Source: G051903925 sp051903925 (GTDB lineage Bacteria; Pseudomonadota; Alphaproteobacteria; Zavarziniales; Zavarziniaceae). Taken from it: a DNA stretch of 64,000 nucleotides. Positions 26,840 through 36,000 of the stretch are shown piece after piece. Positions within the stretch are counted from its first letter, which is position 1. Each line of letters starts with the position of its first letter. The stretch covers positions 1,054,001-1,118,000 of the forward strand of contig NZ_CP173678.1 of assembly GCF_051903925.1 (NCBI RefSeq), given 5' to 3'. Below the pieces are notes generated by a model, which searched no databases, was not told where the DNA came from, and was given only the letters and a program-made list of their open reading frames with translations. The position numbers and the translations under genes are program-made.

Positions 26840-28261
26840 TTAGGCTCGCAAGGGCGGGGCGGCCCGGCGGAAGGACGAGGGCCGCGCCCAGGTGCCCGAC
26901 GCCACGGCCCAGGTCATGATCGCGGCATAGAACACGAGCGCCAGGCTGAGGCCGGCGAACAGGCCGCGCAGGTCGCCCGTCGCGTTGAGCAGGAGCCAGC
27001 CAGCACCGATCGCCACGGCCATGCGCACCGTGCCCGCGATCAGCGGCCAGCCCAGGCGGCCCGCCCCTTGCGATGCGAAATAGAGCGCCATGCCCAGTCC
27101 GAACAGGCCGTAGAACGGCCCCACGATGCGCAGGTACGCGCTGCCAGCACCGATCAGCGCGGGATCGTCCGAGAACAGGCCGAGCCAGGCCTCCGGAAAC
27201 AGGGCGGCGGCCAGGCCCACAAGCTCGGTCAGCGCGCAGGCGAGCAGGCCGCCGGTGAGCGCGATGCGCCGCGCCCGCTCCACCTGGCCCGCCCCCATGT
27301 TGGTGCCGACCAGCGCCACCATCGGCGCGCCCAGGCCGAAGACGAGCGGGATCAGCAGGTATTCCAGGCGCGCGCCGGTGCCATAGCCCGCAACCGCCGC
27401 CGTCCCGGCCCAGGCCCCGGCCAGAGCGGTGGCGCAGGCGATCGTGAGATTGGTCTGGATCGAGGTGATGGAGGCGACCGCCCCCACGGCCAGGATGTCG
27501 GCGAACAGCGGCCAGCGCAAAGGCGCCAGGCGCAGCCGGGCCAGGTTCCGCCCCGACAGGATGTGCCAGGCCATGGCCGCCAGGCCCACGACGTAGAAGA
27601 TCACGACGGCAACGCCCGCCCCGGCCACGCCCAGGGCCGGCACCGGCCCCAGGCCGAAGATCAGCAGCGGCGACAGGGGGAACAGCAGGGCGACGCCGGC
27701 ACAGGTCACGAGTGCTGGGAACAGCATGTTGCCCGTGCCGCGGATGGCGCTGGCCAGCGCGTTCATGATCCACAGCACGACATTGCCGGCGAACACGACG
27801 TTGGAATAGGCGAGCGCCGCCTCCAGCGTCGCCCCCTCCGCCCCCATCGCGCGATAGATGCTGGGACCGAAGGCCAGCATCGGGATCGCGAAGACCAGGC
27901 CCAGCAGGCCGTTGATGACGACCGCATGCAGGACCAGGGCATCGGCCGTGTCGCGCCGGCCGGCGCCGATCGCGCGGGCGATGGCCGAGGAGATGCCACC
28001 CCCCATCGCCCCGCCCGAGATCATCTGCATCAGCATGACGGGCGGAAAGACCAGGGCCATGCCGGCCAGCGCCGCGGTCCCCAGATGGGCGATGAACCAT
28101 GTCTCGATCAGGCCGGTCGAGGCCTGGGCCAGCATGATGATCATGGTGGGCCAAGCCATGCGCAGCAGCGTGGGCACGATCGGCCCGTGCAGCATCGCCT
28201 GCGTGCGCGCGTCCAGGGGGACGTGCTTGGGCGCGGATGCGGTTGCGGCGCTGCTGCTCAT
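26840..28261 (-). CDS. MATE-family efflux transporter
   Basis: 473 residues with 12 hydrophobic helices in two six-helix halves. The first half begins PTLLRMAWPTMIIMLAQAST and the second half has the matching MVALVGTNMGAGQVERARR after helix 7, both MatE-domain hallmarks. It should export cationic drugs or toxins in exchange for Na+ or H+. It starts 10 bases after the SDR stop and precedes the acyl-CoA dehydrogenase by 42 bases, so the three are likely co-transcribed. Confidence 0.9.
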   Translation of the reverse strand: MSSSAATASAPKHVPLDARTQAMLHGPIVPTLLRMAWPTMIIMLAQASTGLIETWFIAHLGTAALAGMALVFPPVMLMQMISGGAMGGGISSAIARAIGAGRRDTADALVLHAVVINGLLGLVFAIPMLAFGPSIYRAMGAEGATLEAALAYSNVVFAGNVVLWIMNALASAIRGTGNMLFPALVTCAGVALLFPLSPLLIFGLGPVPALGVAGAGVAVVIFYVVGLAAMAWHILSGRNLARLRLAPLRWPLFADILAVGAVASITSIQTNLTIACATALAGAWAGTAAVAGYGTGARLEYLLIPLVFGLGAPMVALVGTNMGAGQVERARRIALTGGLLACALTELVGLAAALFPEAWLGLFSDDPALIGAGSAYLRIVGPFYGLFGLGMALYFASQGAGRLGWPLIAGTVRMAVAIGAGWLLLNATGDLRGLFAGLSLALVFYAAIMTWAVASGTWARPSSFRRAAPPLRA

Positions 28262-28271
28262 GGCGTCGGGC

Positions 28272-29015
28272 CTACCAGGGCAGCATCTGGTCCATGTGGA
28301 AATAGGCGCCCGTCGGGCCGTCGTCGGGCAGGGTTGCCGCCGCGATCGACGTCTTGGCCCCGTCCACGATGTCGAGGTCCGCCCCCTCGCCCCCCATGTC
28401 CGTCTTCACCCAGCCGGGATGGACGGAGTTCACCTTGATCGGCGTGTCGCGCAGTTCATAGGCAAGATGGGTCGTGAAGGCGTTCAGCGCCGACTTGGAC
28501 GCGTCATAGGCCAGCGCCTTGGCATGGTAGATCGGCGCCTTGGGATCCGCGTGCAGGGTGTGGGAGCCCAGGATCGAGGACAGGTTGACGATGCGGCCTG
28601 CCTTGGACTTGGCGATCAGCGGCAGCAGCGCCTGGGTCAGCAGGATGGGCGCGAAGAAGTTGACGTCGAACGTGCCCCTCAGCGCGTCCTCCGGCGTCTG
28701 GCTGGCGGGCACGGCTTGGCCCGACGGCTGGCGCGGGTCCAGGAAGACCCCGGCATTGTTGACGAGGATGTCGAGCACGCCATGGGTCGCCTGGAACCAG
28801 TCGTGCGCGGCCTTGTGGTCGGCCGTATCGGTCACGTCGAGCTTGAGGGCGGAGACGTCCAGCCCCTCTCCCTTCAGCGTCGCGGCGGCGGCGTCGGCGG
28901 CACTCTGCGTGCGGGCGCCCAGCACGACGTGGATACCCTTCCGCGCCAGGCCGCGGGCCGTCTCAAGGCCCAGGCCGCGGTTGGCACCGGTGATGAAGGC
29001 AATCGTCTTGGTCAT
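28272..29015 (-). CDS. Short-chain dehydrogenase/reductase
   Basis: 247 residues. It has the NADP(H)-binding TGANRGLG at residues 9-16 with a basic Arg pair after strand 2 (LGARTQS), NNAG, catalytic Ser in NLSSILGSH and YxxxK as YDASK, all classical SDR features and similar to carbonyl-reductase-like members. It reduces an aldehyde or ketone with NADPH; the substrate is unknown. First gene of the SDR-MATE-acyl-CoA dehydrogenase unit. Confidence 0.9.
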   Translation of the reverse strand: MTKTIAFITGANRGLGLETARGLARKGIHVVLGARTQSAADAAAATLKGEGLDVSALKLDVTDTADHKAAHDWFQATHGVLDILVNNAGVFLDPRQPSGQAVPASQTPEDALRGTFDVNFFAPILLTQALLPLIAKSKAGRIVNLSSILGSHTLHADPKAPIYHAKALAYDASKSALNAFTTHLAYELRDTPIKVNSVHPGWVKTDMGGEGADLDIVDGAKTSIAAATLPDDGPTGAYFHMDQMLPW

Positions 29016-29038
29016 TGTCCGTCCCGCCTGTTGATGGA

Positions 29039-29052
29039 ATGATAGACATCAT
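29039..29052. promoter_or_regulatory. ATGAT-N4-ATCAT palindrome upstream of the SDR gene
   Basis: A 14-base dyad in the 138-base gap between divergent SDR and ketopantoate-reductase-like genes, 24 bases before the SDR start. It could be a repressor operator; no regulator gene is nearby. Confidence 0.3.
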
Positions 29053-29153
29053 ATTGGCGCCGGGCGCAAGCGCGCAGAGGCCGGTCATACGGATGGGGCG
29101 GCCTTGAGCAACCGGCATGACTGCCGGGCCAGAGCCTGACATAGGGTAGGGCG

Positions 29154-30077
29154 ATGCGCATCCTGATCCTGGGCGCCGGCGGGACCGGCGGCTATTTCGG
29201 TGCCCGGCTGCTGGCGGCCGGGCGTGACGTGACCTTCCTGGTGCGGCCGGCCCGCGCGGCCGTTCTGCGGGCCCAGGGCCTGCGGGTGAAGAGCCCGCAT
29301 GGCGACCTGCACCTGCCCGAACCGCCTTTGGCGACAACGGAGACGCTGCGCGGGCCCTATGACCTGGTCGTGCTCAGCTGCAAGGCCTATGACCTCGACG
29401 CCTCGATCGAGGCGATCGCCCCGGCGGTCGGCCCGGATACGGCGATCCTGCCCCTGCTCAACGGCATGGCGCATGTGGAGGCGCTGGCCCGGCGCTTCGG
29501 GGAGGCCCGCGTGCTGGGCGGCCTGTGCGTGATCTCGGCCACCATCGGGGCGGACGGCAGCATCGTGCAGCTGACCCAGCCGCATTCGGTCACCTATGGC
29601 GAACTGGACGGCAGCCGCTCCCCGCGCATCGCGGCAATCGAGGCGGCCTTTGCCGGGGCCGGCTTCGACGCCCGCGCCAGCACCACGATCCGCCAGGACA
29701 TGTGGGACAAGTGGGTGTTCATCTCGACCCTCGCCGGTTCCACCTGCCTGATGCGGGCGACGATCGGCGACATCGTCGCCGGGGGCGGCGGCGACGTCAT
29801 CGCCGGCCTCCACGACGAATGCCTGGGCGTCGCGGCCGCCAACGGCTTCCCCGTGGCACCCCAGGTGGTACAGGGCGCCCGCGCCAACCTGACCATGGCG
29901 GGCTCCCCCCTCACCGCCAGCATGCTGCGCGACCTGGAAGGCGGCGGCCGGGTCGAGGCGGAGCACATGATCGGCGGCCTGGTCGCCCGCGCGGGCGATG
30001 TCCCCGTCCCCCTCCTCCGCCTGGTCCTGACGAACCTCCGCGCCTACGAAGCACGACGGACGCGCACCGCAGGGTGA
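29154..30077 (+). CDS. panE: 2-dehydropantoate 2-reductase family protein
   Basis: 307 residues. N-terminal Rossmann fold with GAGGTGGYFGARL, the family's VVLSCKAYDLD strand (Lys), and PLLNGMAHV. The C-terminal helical domain has DMWDKWVF, holding the catalytic Lys, and the Glu-containing VEAEHMIGGL. It would reduce ketopantoate to pantoate with NADPH in coenzyme A synthesis. Many genomes have several paralogues, so the symbol is provisional. The 3' end is followed by a large inverted repeat. Confidence 0.85.
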   Translation: MRILILGAGGTGGYFGARLLAAGRDVTFLVRPARAAVLRAQGLRVKSPHGDLHLPEPPLATTETLRGPYDLVVLSCKAYDLDASIEAIAPAVGPDTAILPLLNGMAHVEALARRFGEARVLGGLCVISATIGADGSIVQLTQPHSVTYGELDGSRSPRIAAIEAAFAGAGFDARASTTIRQDMWDKWVFISTLAGSTCLMRATIGDIVAGGGGDVIAGLHDECLGVAAANGFPVAPQVVQGARANLTMAGSPLTASMLRDLEGGGRVEAEHMIGGLVARAGDVPVPLLRLVLTNLRAYEARRTRTAG

Positions 30078-30112
30078 GACGCTGTTGCTTTGGGCGTGCC
30101 GTCGACACACCT

Positions 30113-30218
30113 CCACCCTACGTCCTCCGCTTTATGCGGGGGACCCATGAACCGACCGCTGCACCCGCGGAACGGTTGGTTCATGGGTCCCCCGGACAAG
30201 CCGGGGGATGTAGGGTGG
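30113..30218. repeat. Inverted pair of REP-like units, overlapping the 3' end of the GNAT gene
   Basis: Two copies of a unit of about 45 bases (CCACCCTAC...GGGGGACCCATGAACC) face each other around a 20-base centre. Each unit has its own inner hairpin (CCCCCGG with CCGGGGG in the right copy). The whole could fold into a long cruciform. It lies between convergent genes, and its right copy encodes the last dozen residues of the GNAT protein. Confidence 0.8.
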
Positions 30219-30768
30219 GAGGGGCCAGCTCCTTGAAGAAGAAGCTGCAGTCCCTGCGCGCGGCCCCATCGGCGGAGAGGGCAAAGCCCGGCACGATGCC
30301 GAAGCGCGTCCACCCGGCGCTCAGGTAGAGCGCCTCCGCAGGGCTGTCCGCCTCGGTATCCAGCGTGAGCAGCACGCGGCCAAGCGCCTGCGCCCGCGCC
30401 TCCGCCGCGTCGAGCAGCGCACGCCCCAGTCCCAGCCGGCGCGCCCGGCGGTGGACCAGCAGCTTGGCCAGGTCCGCGCGGTGGGGCTGGTTCTCCTGCG
30501 GCGCCAGGATCAGCTGAACCGTCCCGTCCAGCCCCCCGTCCGGCGCCACGGCCGCCAGGATCACGCGCTCCCCCTTCGCGTGGGAGGCGAGCGCCCCGTC
30601 CCACCACGCGGCCGCCTTCGCCGCCGTCATCGGCCACACGAAGTTGACCGACGCACCCCCCTCGACCGCATCGGCCAGCAGGTCCTCCAGCCCAGGCCGG
30701 GCGGCCATCGCCTCCGCCGGGTCCAGGACGCGGATCGTGTGCGCAGTCATGACCGGCGTTGTCATCAT
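30181..30768 (-). CDS. GNAT-family N-acetyltransferase
   Basis: 195 residues. The acetyl-CoA-binding motif is LLVHRRARRLGLGRALLDAA (about 98-117) and the C-terminal beta strands include EALYLSAGWTRFGIVPGFAL. It acetylates a small amine, antibiotic or protein terminus; the target is unknown. Two ATGs are adjacent at 30768 and 30765, with GGAG in place. The last residues (PPTLHPPACPGDP) are encoded by a palindromic repeat and are unlikely to belong to the fold, suggesting the repeat replaced the original end of the gene. Confidence 0.85.
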   Translation of the reverse strand: MMTTPVMTAHTIRVLDPAEAMAARPGLEDLLADAVEGGASVNFVWPMTAAKAAAWWDGALASHAKGERVILAAVAPDGGLDGTVQLILAPQENQPHRADLAKLLVHRRARRLGLGRALLDAAEARAQALGRVLLTLDTEADSPAEALYLSAGWTRFGIVPGFALSADGAARRDCSFFFKELAPPTLHPPACPGDP

Positions 30769-31073
30769 CGTCGCTCCGGTACCGGCTTTATGCCCTAGCG
30801 GGCGGATGTATCGCGCGGATTGCGGCAGTGTCGCCGGTGATAGGCAGGCTCACGCAATCGTTCGCCTCTAGCCTGTGGGTCGTCTCCTCCACCACCAGGC
30901 CAGACACCGCTCCGGCAAGGCCCAATGAGGTCGGATAACTTGGATCGCTATTATTCCGTCCACAGATAATTGTATTCGGTGGAAAAGTTTCAATCATGAC
31001 TCGATCTATCTTAGGTGTTGTCGTATGTTAGTTCTGCAACCCGATGGTCTTGACACCGGATCGAGGTAAAATC
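30769..31073. other. 305-base intergenic region, partly AT-rich
   Basis: From about 30930 the base composition falls sharply in GC compared with the rest of the window. A 69-codon open frame on the minus strand (30788-30997, starting MIETFPPNTIICGRNNSD) spans the transition; it has only a weak purine site and no recognised relatives, so it is not called as a gene. AT-rich stretches near 30950-31020 could hold the promoter of the haloperoxidase gene. No repeat or tRNA was seen at the boundary. Confidence 0.5.
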
Positions 31074-32843
31074 ATGTTGATCCTGCCCCCCGTGGAAGAT
31101 CCAGTCTGCCTTAACGGGTTCCCGGTTCTTTACTGGAACCATGTCGGTCTCCAGATGAACCGCATCACCCACTCGGTCGGCGGGCCACAGGGTGGGCCGA
31201 CGATGAGTTCTCGTGCCCTCGGTCTGCTGCACCTGGCAATGCACGACGCTTGGTTCCTGACGCTTGAGCACGCTGATAAATCGGACATTCCACCATATCT
31301 GCAGGAGTGTGATTGGCCAAAGAAGCCAGTGGGACTTGGTAAGGATCTGGAGGACGCGCAGGCGGCATTGACGGGGGCTGCGATATTCGTTCTCGATGCG
31401 CTCTATGCCCATCCGGGGCCGGCCGTCTCCATCTCGGCGACCGATACGCTTACCACGGCCCTGTCGGCTATGATCGCCGACTACGGGCCGCACATCGACA
31501 CCCTAGGCCTGGCTCACAATTTCGGGGTCGAGGTCGCACGAATCATTGTCGGTCGCTTGGCGGTGAAGCCGGGCGAGCCTGGCGCCGATCAAGGTCGGTT
31601 CGAGCCGACGCCGGGCGTCTTCAACTTCGGCGACGAGCCAGTCAATCCGGTTCGTCGCGCCCCGATCGACCCGAACGATCCCACGCGCGGCGACCGGGCT
31701 GTGCGCACCTATCATGGGCCGTTCTACGGGACGACGGTGGCAGATTTCGCTGTGACGGACCCGGATGGCCACGCGATCCGCGATTGGCGTTCCCTTGGCG
31801 ACGCGGAGTATCTCGCCGCGTTGCGCGAAGTGAAGGCGCTTGGCGGCGCGGCTGGTCAAGTCGGGATCACCCGCACACCAGACGAATCTGTTGCAGCCTA
31901 TTATTGGGCCTATGATGGCGCGAACCTGATTGGCACGCCGCCACGGCTCTATAATCAAATTCTGCGGGTGGTGGCGAACGACCGCAAGAAAACGTGCGAC
32001 GTTTGCGATCTCGCACAGAACAGCGAATTCGTTCGGCTCTTCGCGCTCGCCAATGTTGCAATGGCCGATGCCGGCAAGTTCGCGTGGCGTGAGAAATATC
32101 GCTACATGCTGTGGCGGCCGCTTTCGGGTGTGCGGGAGCATGTTGGTGGTCCCGATGGCGTGTCTGCCAACCCGGCGCTGGCGGGTGCGCAGCCCCACGT
32201 CGATCCTGACGCCGACCCGTTCTGGCGCGCGTTGGGCGCACCGGAGACCAACAGCAACCGGCTGTCGTTCAAGCCACCGTTCCCTGCCTATCCCTCCGGG
32301 CATGCTACGTTCGGCGCGGCCTGCTTCCAGATGGTGCGGCACTTCTATAATAAGCGCGACGACTTGAAACTCGACGATGGCGCGGCGGATGACATCGGCT
32401 TCACTTTCGTTTCGGAGGAGCTTAACGGTCACAGCCGCGACCTCCACCAGCCGCACGTTTCGGACCAGCCGATTGAGGATCAGCCCGGCGTGGTCCGTGC
32501 ACGGGTAGTCCGCCATTTTGGTTCGCTCTGGCGCGCTATCTTCGAGAATGCGTTCAGTCGCATCTGGCTCGGCGTTCACTGGCGCTTTGATGCATTCGAC
32601 GTGAAGGACGCATTGGACGAGTCCGGTAACTACAAGGCTGCGGAAGACATCAGCTATAGCCATGTTTGGAAGACGACGCGGAAACGGGGCGAGACACTGC
32701 CAGTCGGCGGCGTCCCGCTCGGTCTCGGTATCGCCAATGATATATGGTCGAGCGGGATGCGTGCGCCGGCGGCCAAGAAGGACTCTTCGCCGCCGCAGAC
32801 GGATTTTGCGTGCAAGATCAGCAATACGACCTACCAACCGTGA
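31074..32843 (+). CDS. Vanadium-dependent haloperoxidase / PAP2-superfamily protein
   Basis: 589 residues, no signal peptide. The PAP2/haloperoxidase active site appears in its usual three parts: RYMLWRPLSGVREH region, PFPAYPSGHATFGAACF (catalytic His) and SRIWLGVHWRFDAFD near the C-terminus (vanadate-ligand His). Bacterial homologues are annotated as vanadium haloperoxidases or acid-phosphatase-like; which reaction this one does is not clear. ATG at 31074 has GAGGT six bases upstream; an ATG at 31044 has none. Codon use is plainly different from the neighbours, with many A/T third positions, pointing to recent acquisition. Confidence 0.85.
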   Translation: MLILPPVEDPVCLNGFPVLYWNHVGLQMNRITHSVGGPQGGPTMSSRALGLLHLAMHDAWFLTLEHADKSDIPPYLQECDWPKKPVGLGKDLEDAQAALTGAAIFVLDALYAHPGPAVSISATDTLTTALSAMIADYGPHIDTLGLAHNFGVEVARIIVGRLAVKPGEPGADQGRFEPTPGVFNFGDEPVNPVRRAPIDPNDPTRGDRAVRTYHGPFYGTTVADFAVTDPDGHAIRDWRSLGDAEYLAALREVKALGGAAGQVGITRTPDESVAAYYWAYDGANLIGTPPRLYNQILRVVANDRKKTCDVCDLAQNSEFVRLFALANVAMADAGKFAWREKYRYMLWRPLSGVREHVGGPDGVSANPALAGAQPHVDPDADPFWRALGAPETNSNRLSFKPPFPAYPSGHATFGAACFQMVRHFYNKRDDLKLDDGAADDIGFTFVSEELNGHSRDLHQPHVSDQPIEDQPGVVRARVVRHFGSLWRAIFENAFSRIWLGVHWRFDAFDVKDALDESGNYKAAEDISYSHVWKTTRKRGETLPVGGVPLGLGIANDIWSSGMRAPAAKKDSSPPQTDFACKISNTTYQP

Positions 32844-33010
32844 AGTCGTCCTTATTGCGGACAATCAGTTGTTGAGTTGGGATAGGACGCATCTGCACCG
32901 GCGCTTGGAGGACGATATTATTATTGAGGCGATCAATAATTCCGCGGCCTAGCTCAGCCGTGCGAGAGGAGAGAGGCCGACGGATGTAGGGGAGAGAGTA
33001 AAGCCCGCTT

Positions 33011-33025
33011 GTTCTCTTTTTGTTC
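33011..33025 (+). promoter_or_regulatory. LexA (SOS) box before dnaE2
   Basis: GTTC-N7-GTTC is the alphaproteobacterial LexA operator. Here it lies 18 bases upstream of the dnaE2 ATG, as expected for a DNA-damage-induced gene. Confidence 0.85.
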
Positions 33026-33043
33026 TTACCCTATCCTCCCCCC

Positions 33044-36000
33044 ATGCCGCCCGCCTATGCCGAGCTTCAGGTCACGACGAACTTCACCTTCCTGAGGGGG
33101 GCGTCGCATGCCGAGGAGCTGGTGGAGACGGCGGCGGCGCTGGGGCAGGCGGCCCTTGCGGTCACGGATCGCAATACCCTGGCCGGGATCGTGCGGGGGC
33201 ATGCGGCGGCGAAGCGGCATGGCCTGCGCTATGTGCCGGGCGCCCGGCTCGACTTCCTGGAAGGGATCAGCCTGCTGGCCTGGCCCACCGACCGGGCCGC
33301 CTATGGCCGGCTGTCGCAGCTGATCACCCTTGGCGCCAGGCGCGCGCCCAAGGGCGAATGCCACCTGAACCTGGCGGACCTGGAGGCGCATGCCGAGGGC
33401 CTGCGCACCGCCATCGTGGCGCCGGAGCGGGCCGACTGGCGGGCCGGGCCGCTTGGCCTGGATGACGGGTTCCAGGCCATGGCGCGCCACCTGGCGCGGC
33501 TGCTGAAGGGGCGGATCTGGCTGGCCGCCGCCCCCCGCTTCGGCGGCGACGATGCCGCCTGGTTCGAGAGCCTGGAGCGCTTCGGCCAGGCGATCGGGGC
33601 GCCGCTGCTGGCGAGCAACGACGTGCGCTATCACCGGGTGGAGCGGCGCACGCTGCTGGACGTGATGACCTGCATCCGCGAGGGCACGACGATCGACGCA
33701 GCCGGACCGCTCGCCGCCCGCCATGGCGAGCGCCACCTGAAGCCGCCGGCGGAGATGGCGCGCCTGTTCGCCCGGCACCCGGAGGCGGTGGCGCGCACGG
33801 TCCAGGTGCTCGACGGCCTGACCTTCTCGCTCGACGAACTGCGCTACGAATACCCGGCCGAGCCGGTGGCGGAGGGACGCAGCCCGCAAGAGGAACTGGC
33901 GCGCCTGGCCTGGGCGGGGGCTGCCTGGCGCTGGCCAGGCGGCGTGTCGGACAAGGTGCAGGCCACGATCCGGCACGAGCTGGCGCTGATCGAGAAGTGC
34001 GGCTTTGCCCCCTATTTCCTGACCGTGCGGGACATCGTCGCCTGGGCCAGGGATCCTGAGCGCAATCCGCCGATCCTGTGCCAGGGCCGCGGCTCGGCCG
34101 CGAACTCGGTCGTGTGCTTCTGCCTCGGCATCACCTCGGTCAGTCCGGACAAGGTGGACGTGCTGTTCGAACGCTTCGTCTCGGAACAGCGGGGCGAGCC
34201 GCCCGACATCGACGTCGACTTCGAGCACGAGCGGCGCGAGGAGGTGATCCAGTACATTTACCGGAAATACGGCCGCGACCGCGCCGGCCTGGCCGCGACC
34301 CTGATCCGCTATCGCACGCGCAGCGCCATCCGCGACGTGGGCAAGGCGCTGGGCCTGTCGCTGGACGTGGTCGCCGCCCTGTCGGGCACCACCTGGGGCT
34401 GGAGCGATGAGGGGCTGGACCCTGCGCACGTGCGCGAGATCGGCCTGGACCCGGAGGCCCCGCGCCTGCGCCTGGCACTGCGCCTGGCCTCCATCCTGAT
34501 CGGCTTTCCCCGGCACCTGTCGCAGCATGTCGGCGGCTTCGTCATCACGCGCGGGCCCCTGTCGGAGGTGGTGCCGATCACCAACGCGGCGATGGACGAG
34601 CGCACGGTGGTCGAGTGGGACAAGGACGACCTGGATGCGCTGGGCATCCTGAAGATCGACGTGCTCGCGCTCGGCATGCTGACCTGCATCCGCAAGGGCC
34701 TGGACATGCTGGGCATCCCCGACATGGCCAAGGTGCCGGAGGAGGACCCGCGCGTCTACGACATGCTGTGCAAGGCGGATTCGGTCGGCGTGTTCCAGGT
34801 CGAAAGCCGGGCGCAGATGACCATGCTGCCGCGCCTGAAACCGCGCTGCTATTACGACCTGGTGATCGAGGTGGCGATCGTGCGTCCCGGGCCCATCCAG
34901 GGCGACATGGTCCACCCCTATCTCCGCCGGCGCAACGGGCTGGAGGAGCCGGACCTGCCCTCTCCCGAACTGCGCGAGGTGCTGGGCAAGACGCTGGGCG
35001 TGCCGCTGTTCCAGGAACAGGCCATGCGCATCGCCATCGTCGCCGCCGGCTTCACCCCGGATGCGGCGGACGGGCTGCGCCGGGCCATGGCGACCTTCCG
35101 CCATGTCGGCACGATCCACCAGTACGAGGCGAAGATGGTGGAGGGGATGGTGGCGCGCGGCTATGACCGCGACTTTGCCACCCGCTGCTTCCGCCAGATC
35201 CAGGGTTTCGGCGAATACGGCTTTCCCGAAAGCCATGCCGCCAGCTTTGCCCTGCTGGTCTATGTCTCGGCTTGGCTGAAGTGCCATTACCCGGCGGTCT
35301 TTGCCTGTGCCCTGCTGAACTCCCAGCCCATGGGCTTCTACCAGCCGGCCCAACTGGTGCGCGACGCGCAGCAGCATGGCGTGACCGTCCTGCCCGTCGA
35401 CATCGCGCACAGCGCCTGGGACTGCACGATCGAGGGCGATCCGAAGGCGGGCGGGCGCTTGCGCCTGGGCTTCCGCCAGGTGAAGGGGTTGCAGCAGGCG
35501 GAGCTGGAGCGCCTGGTGGCGGCCAGGGCGTCCGGGCCATTCACCTCCCTGCCGGAGCTGGCGCGGCGCAGCGGCCTGTCGCATCGCGCGCTGGAACTCC
35601 TGGCCGAGGCCGATGCCTGCCGCAGCCTGGGGTTGGACCGCAGGCGGGCGCTGTGGATGGTGCGCAGCCTGGCGCCGCCCACGGCCGCAGCCCGGGCGCC
35701 GGCCTCGGCCCTGGAGGCGCTGCCCCTGTTCCGGGCGGCGGCGGACGCGCTGGATGACCGCCATGCCGATGCCGCCCTGCCGCAGATGACGCTGGGCGAG
35801 CATGTGATCCACGACTATGCCCGGGTCAGCCTGTCGCTGAAGGCGCATCCCTTGAGTTTCCTGCGCGAGAGCCTGGCCGCGCAAGGCGTGCGCCGTGCCG
35901 CGTACCTGGCCACCTTGCGCAACAATGCGCGGGTCAGCGTGGCGGGCCTAGTCCTGGTGCGGCAGCGCCCCGGCAGTGCCAAGGGCGTCATCTTCGTGAC

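Noticed and set aside
30788..30997. 69-codon minus-strand frame upstream of the haloperoxidase gene
   Set aside because: Weak ribosome site, no recognised relatives, and it crosses the composition boundary; reported only as content of the intergenic region.
31503..32864. 453-codon minus-strand frame opposite the haloperoxidase gene
   Set aside because: No recognisable motifs; the plus-strand frame contains the full haloperoxidase active site.
30769..33000. Calling the AT-rich patch a mobile element
   Set aside because: No transposase, integrase, terminal repeats or target-site duplication could be seen; only composition suggests transfer.
33026..35884. 952-codon open frame on the minus strand
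   Set aside because: Mirror frame of dnaE2, low-complexity and without domains.
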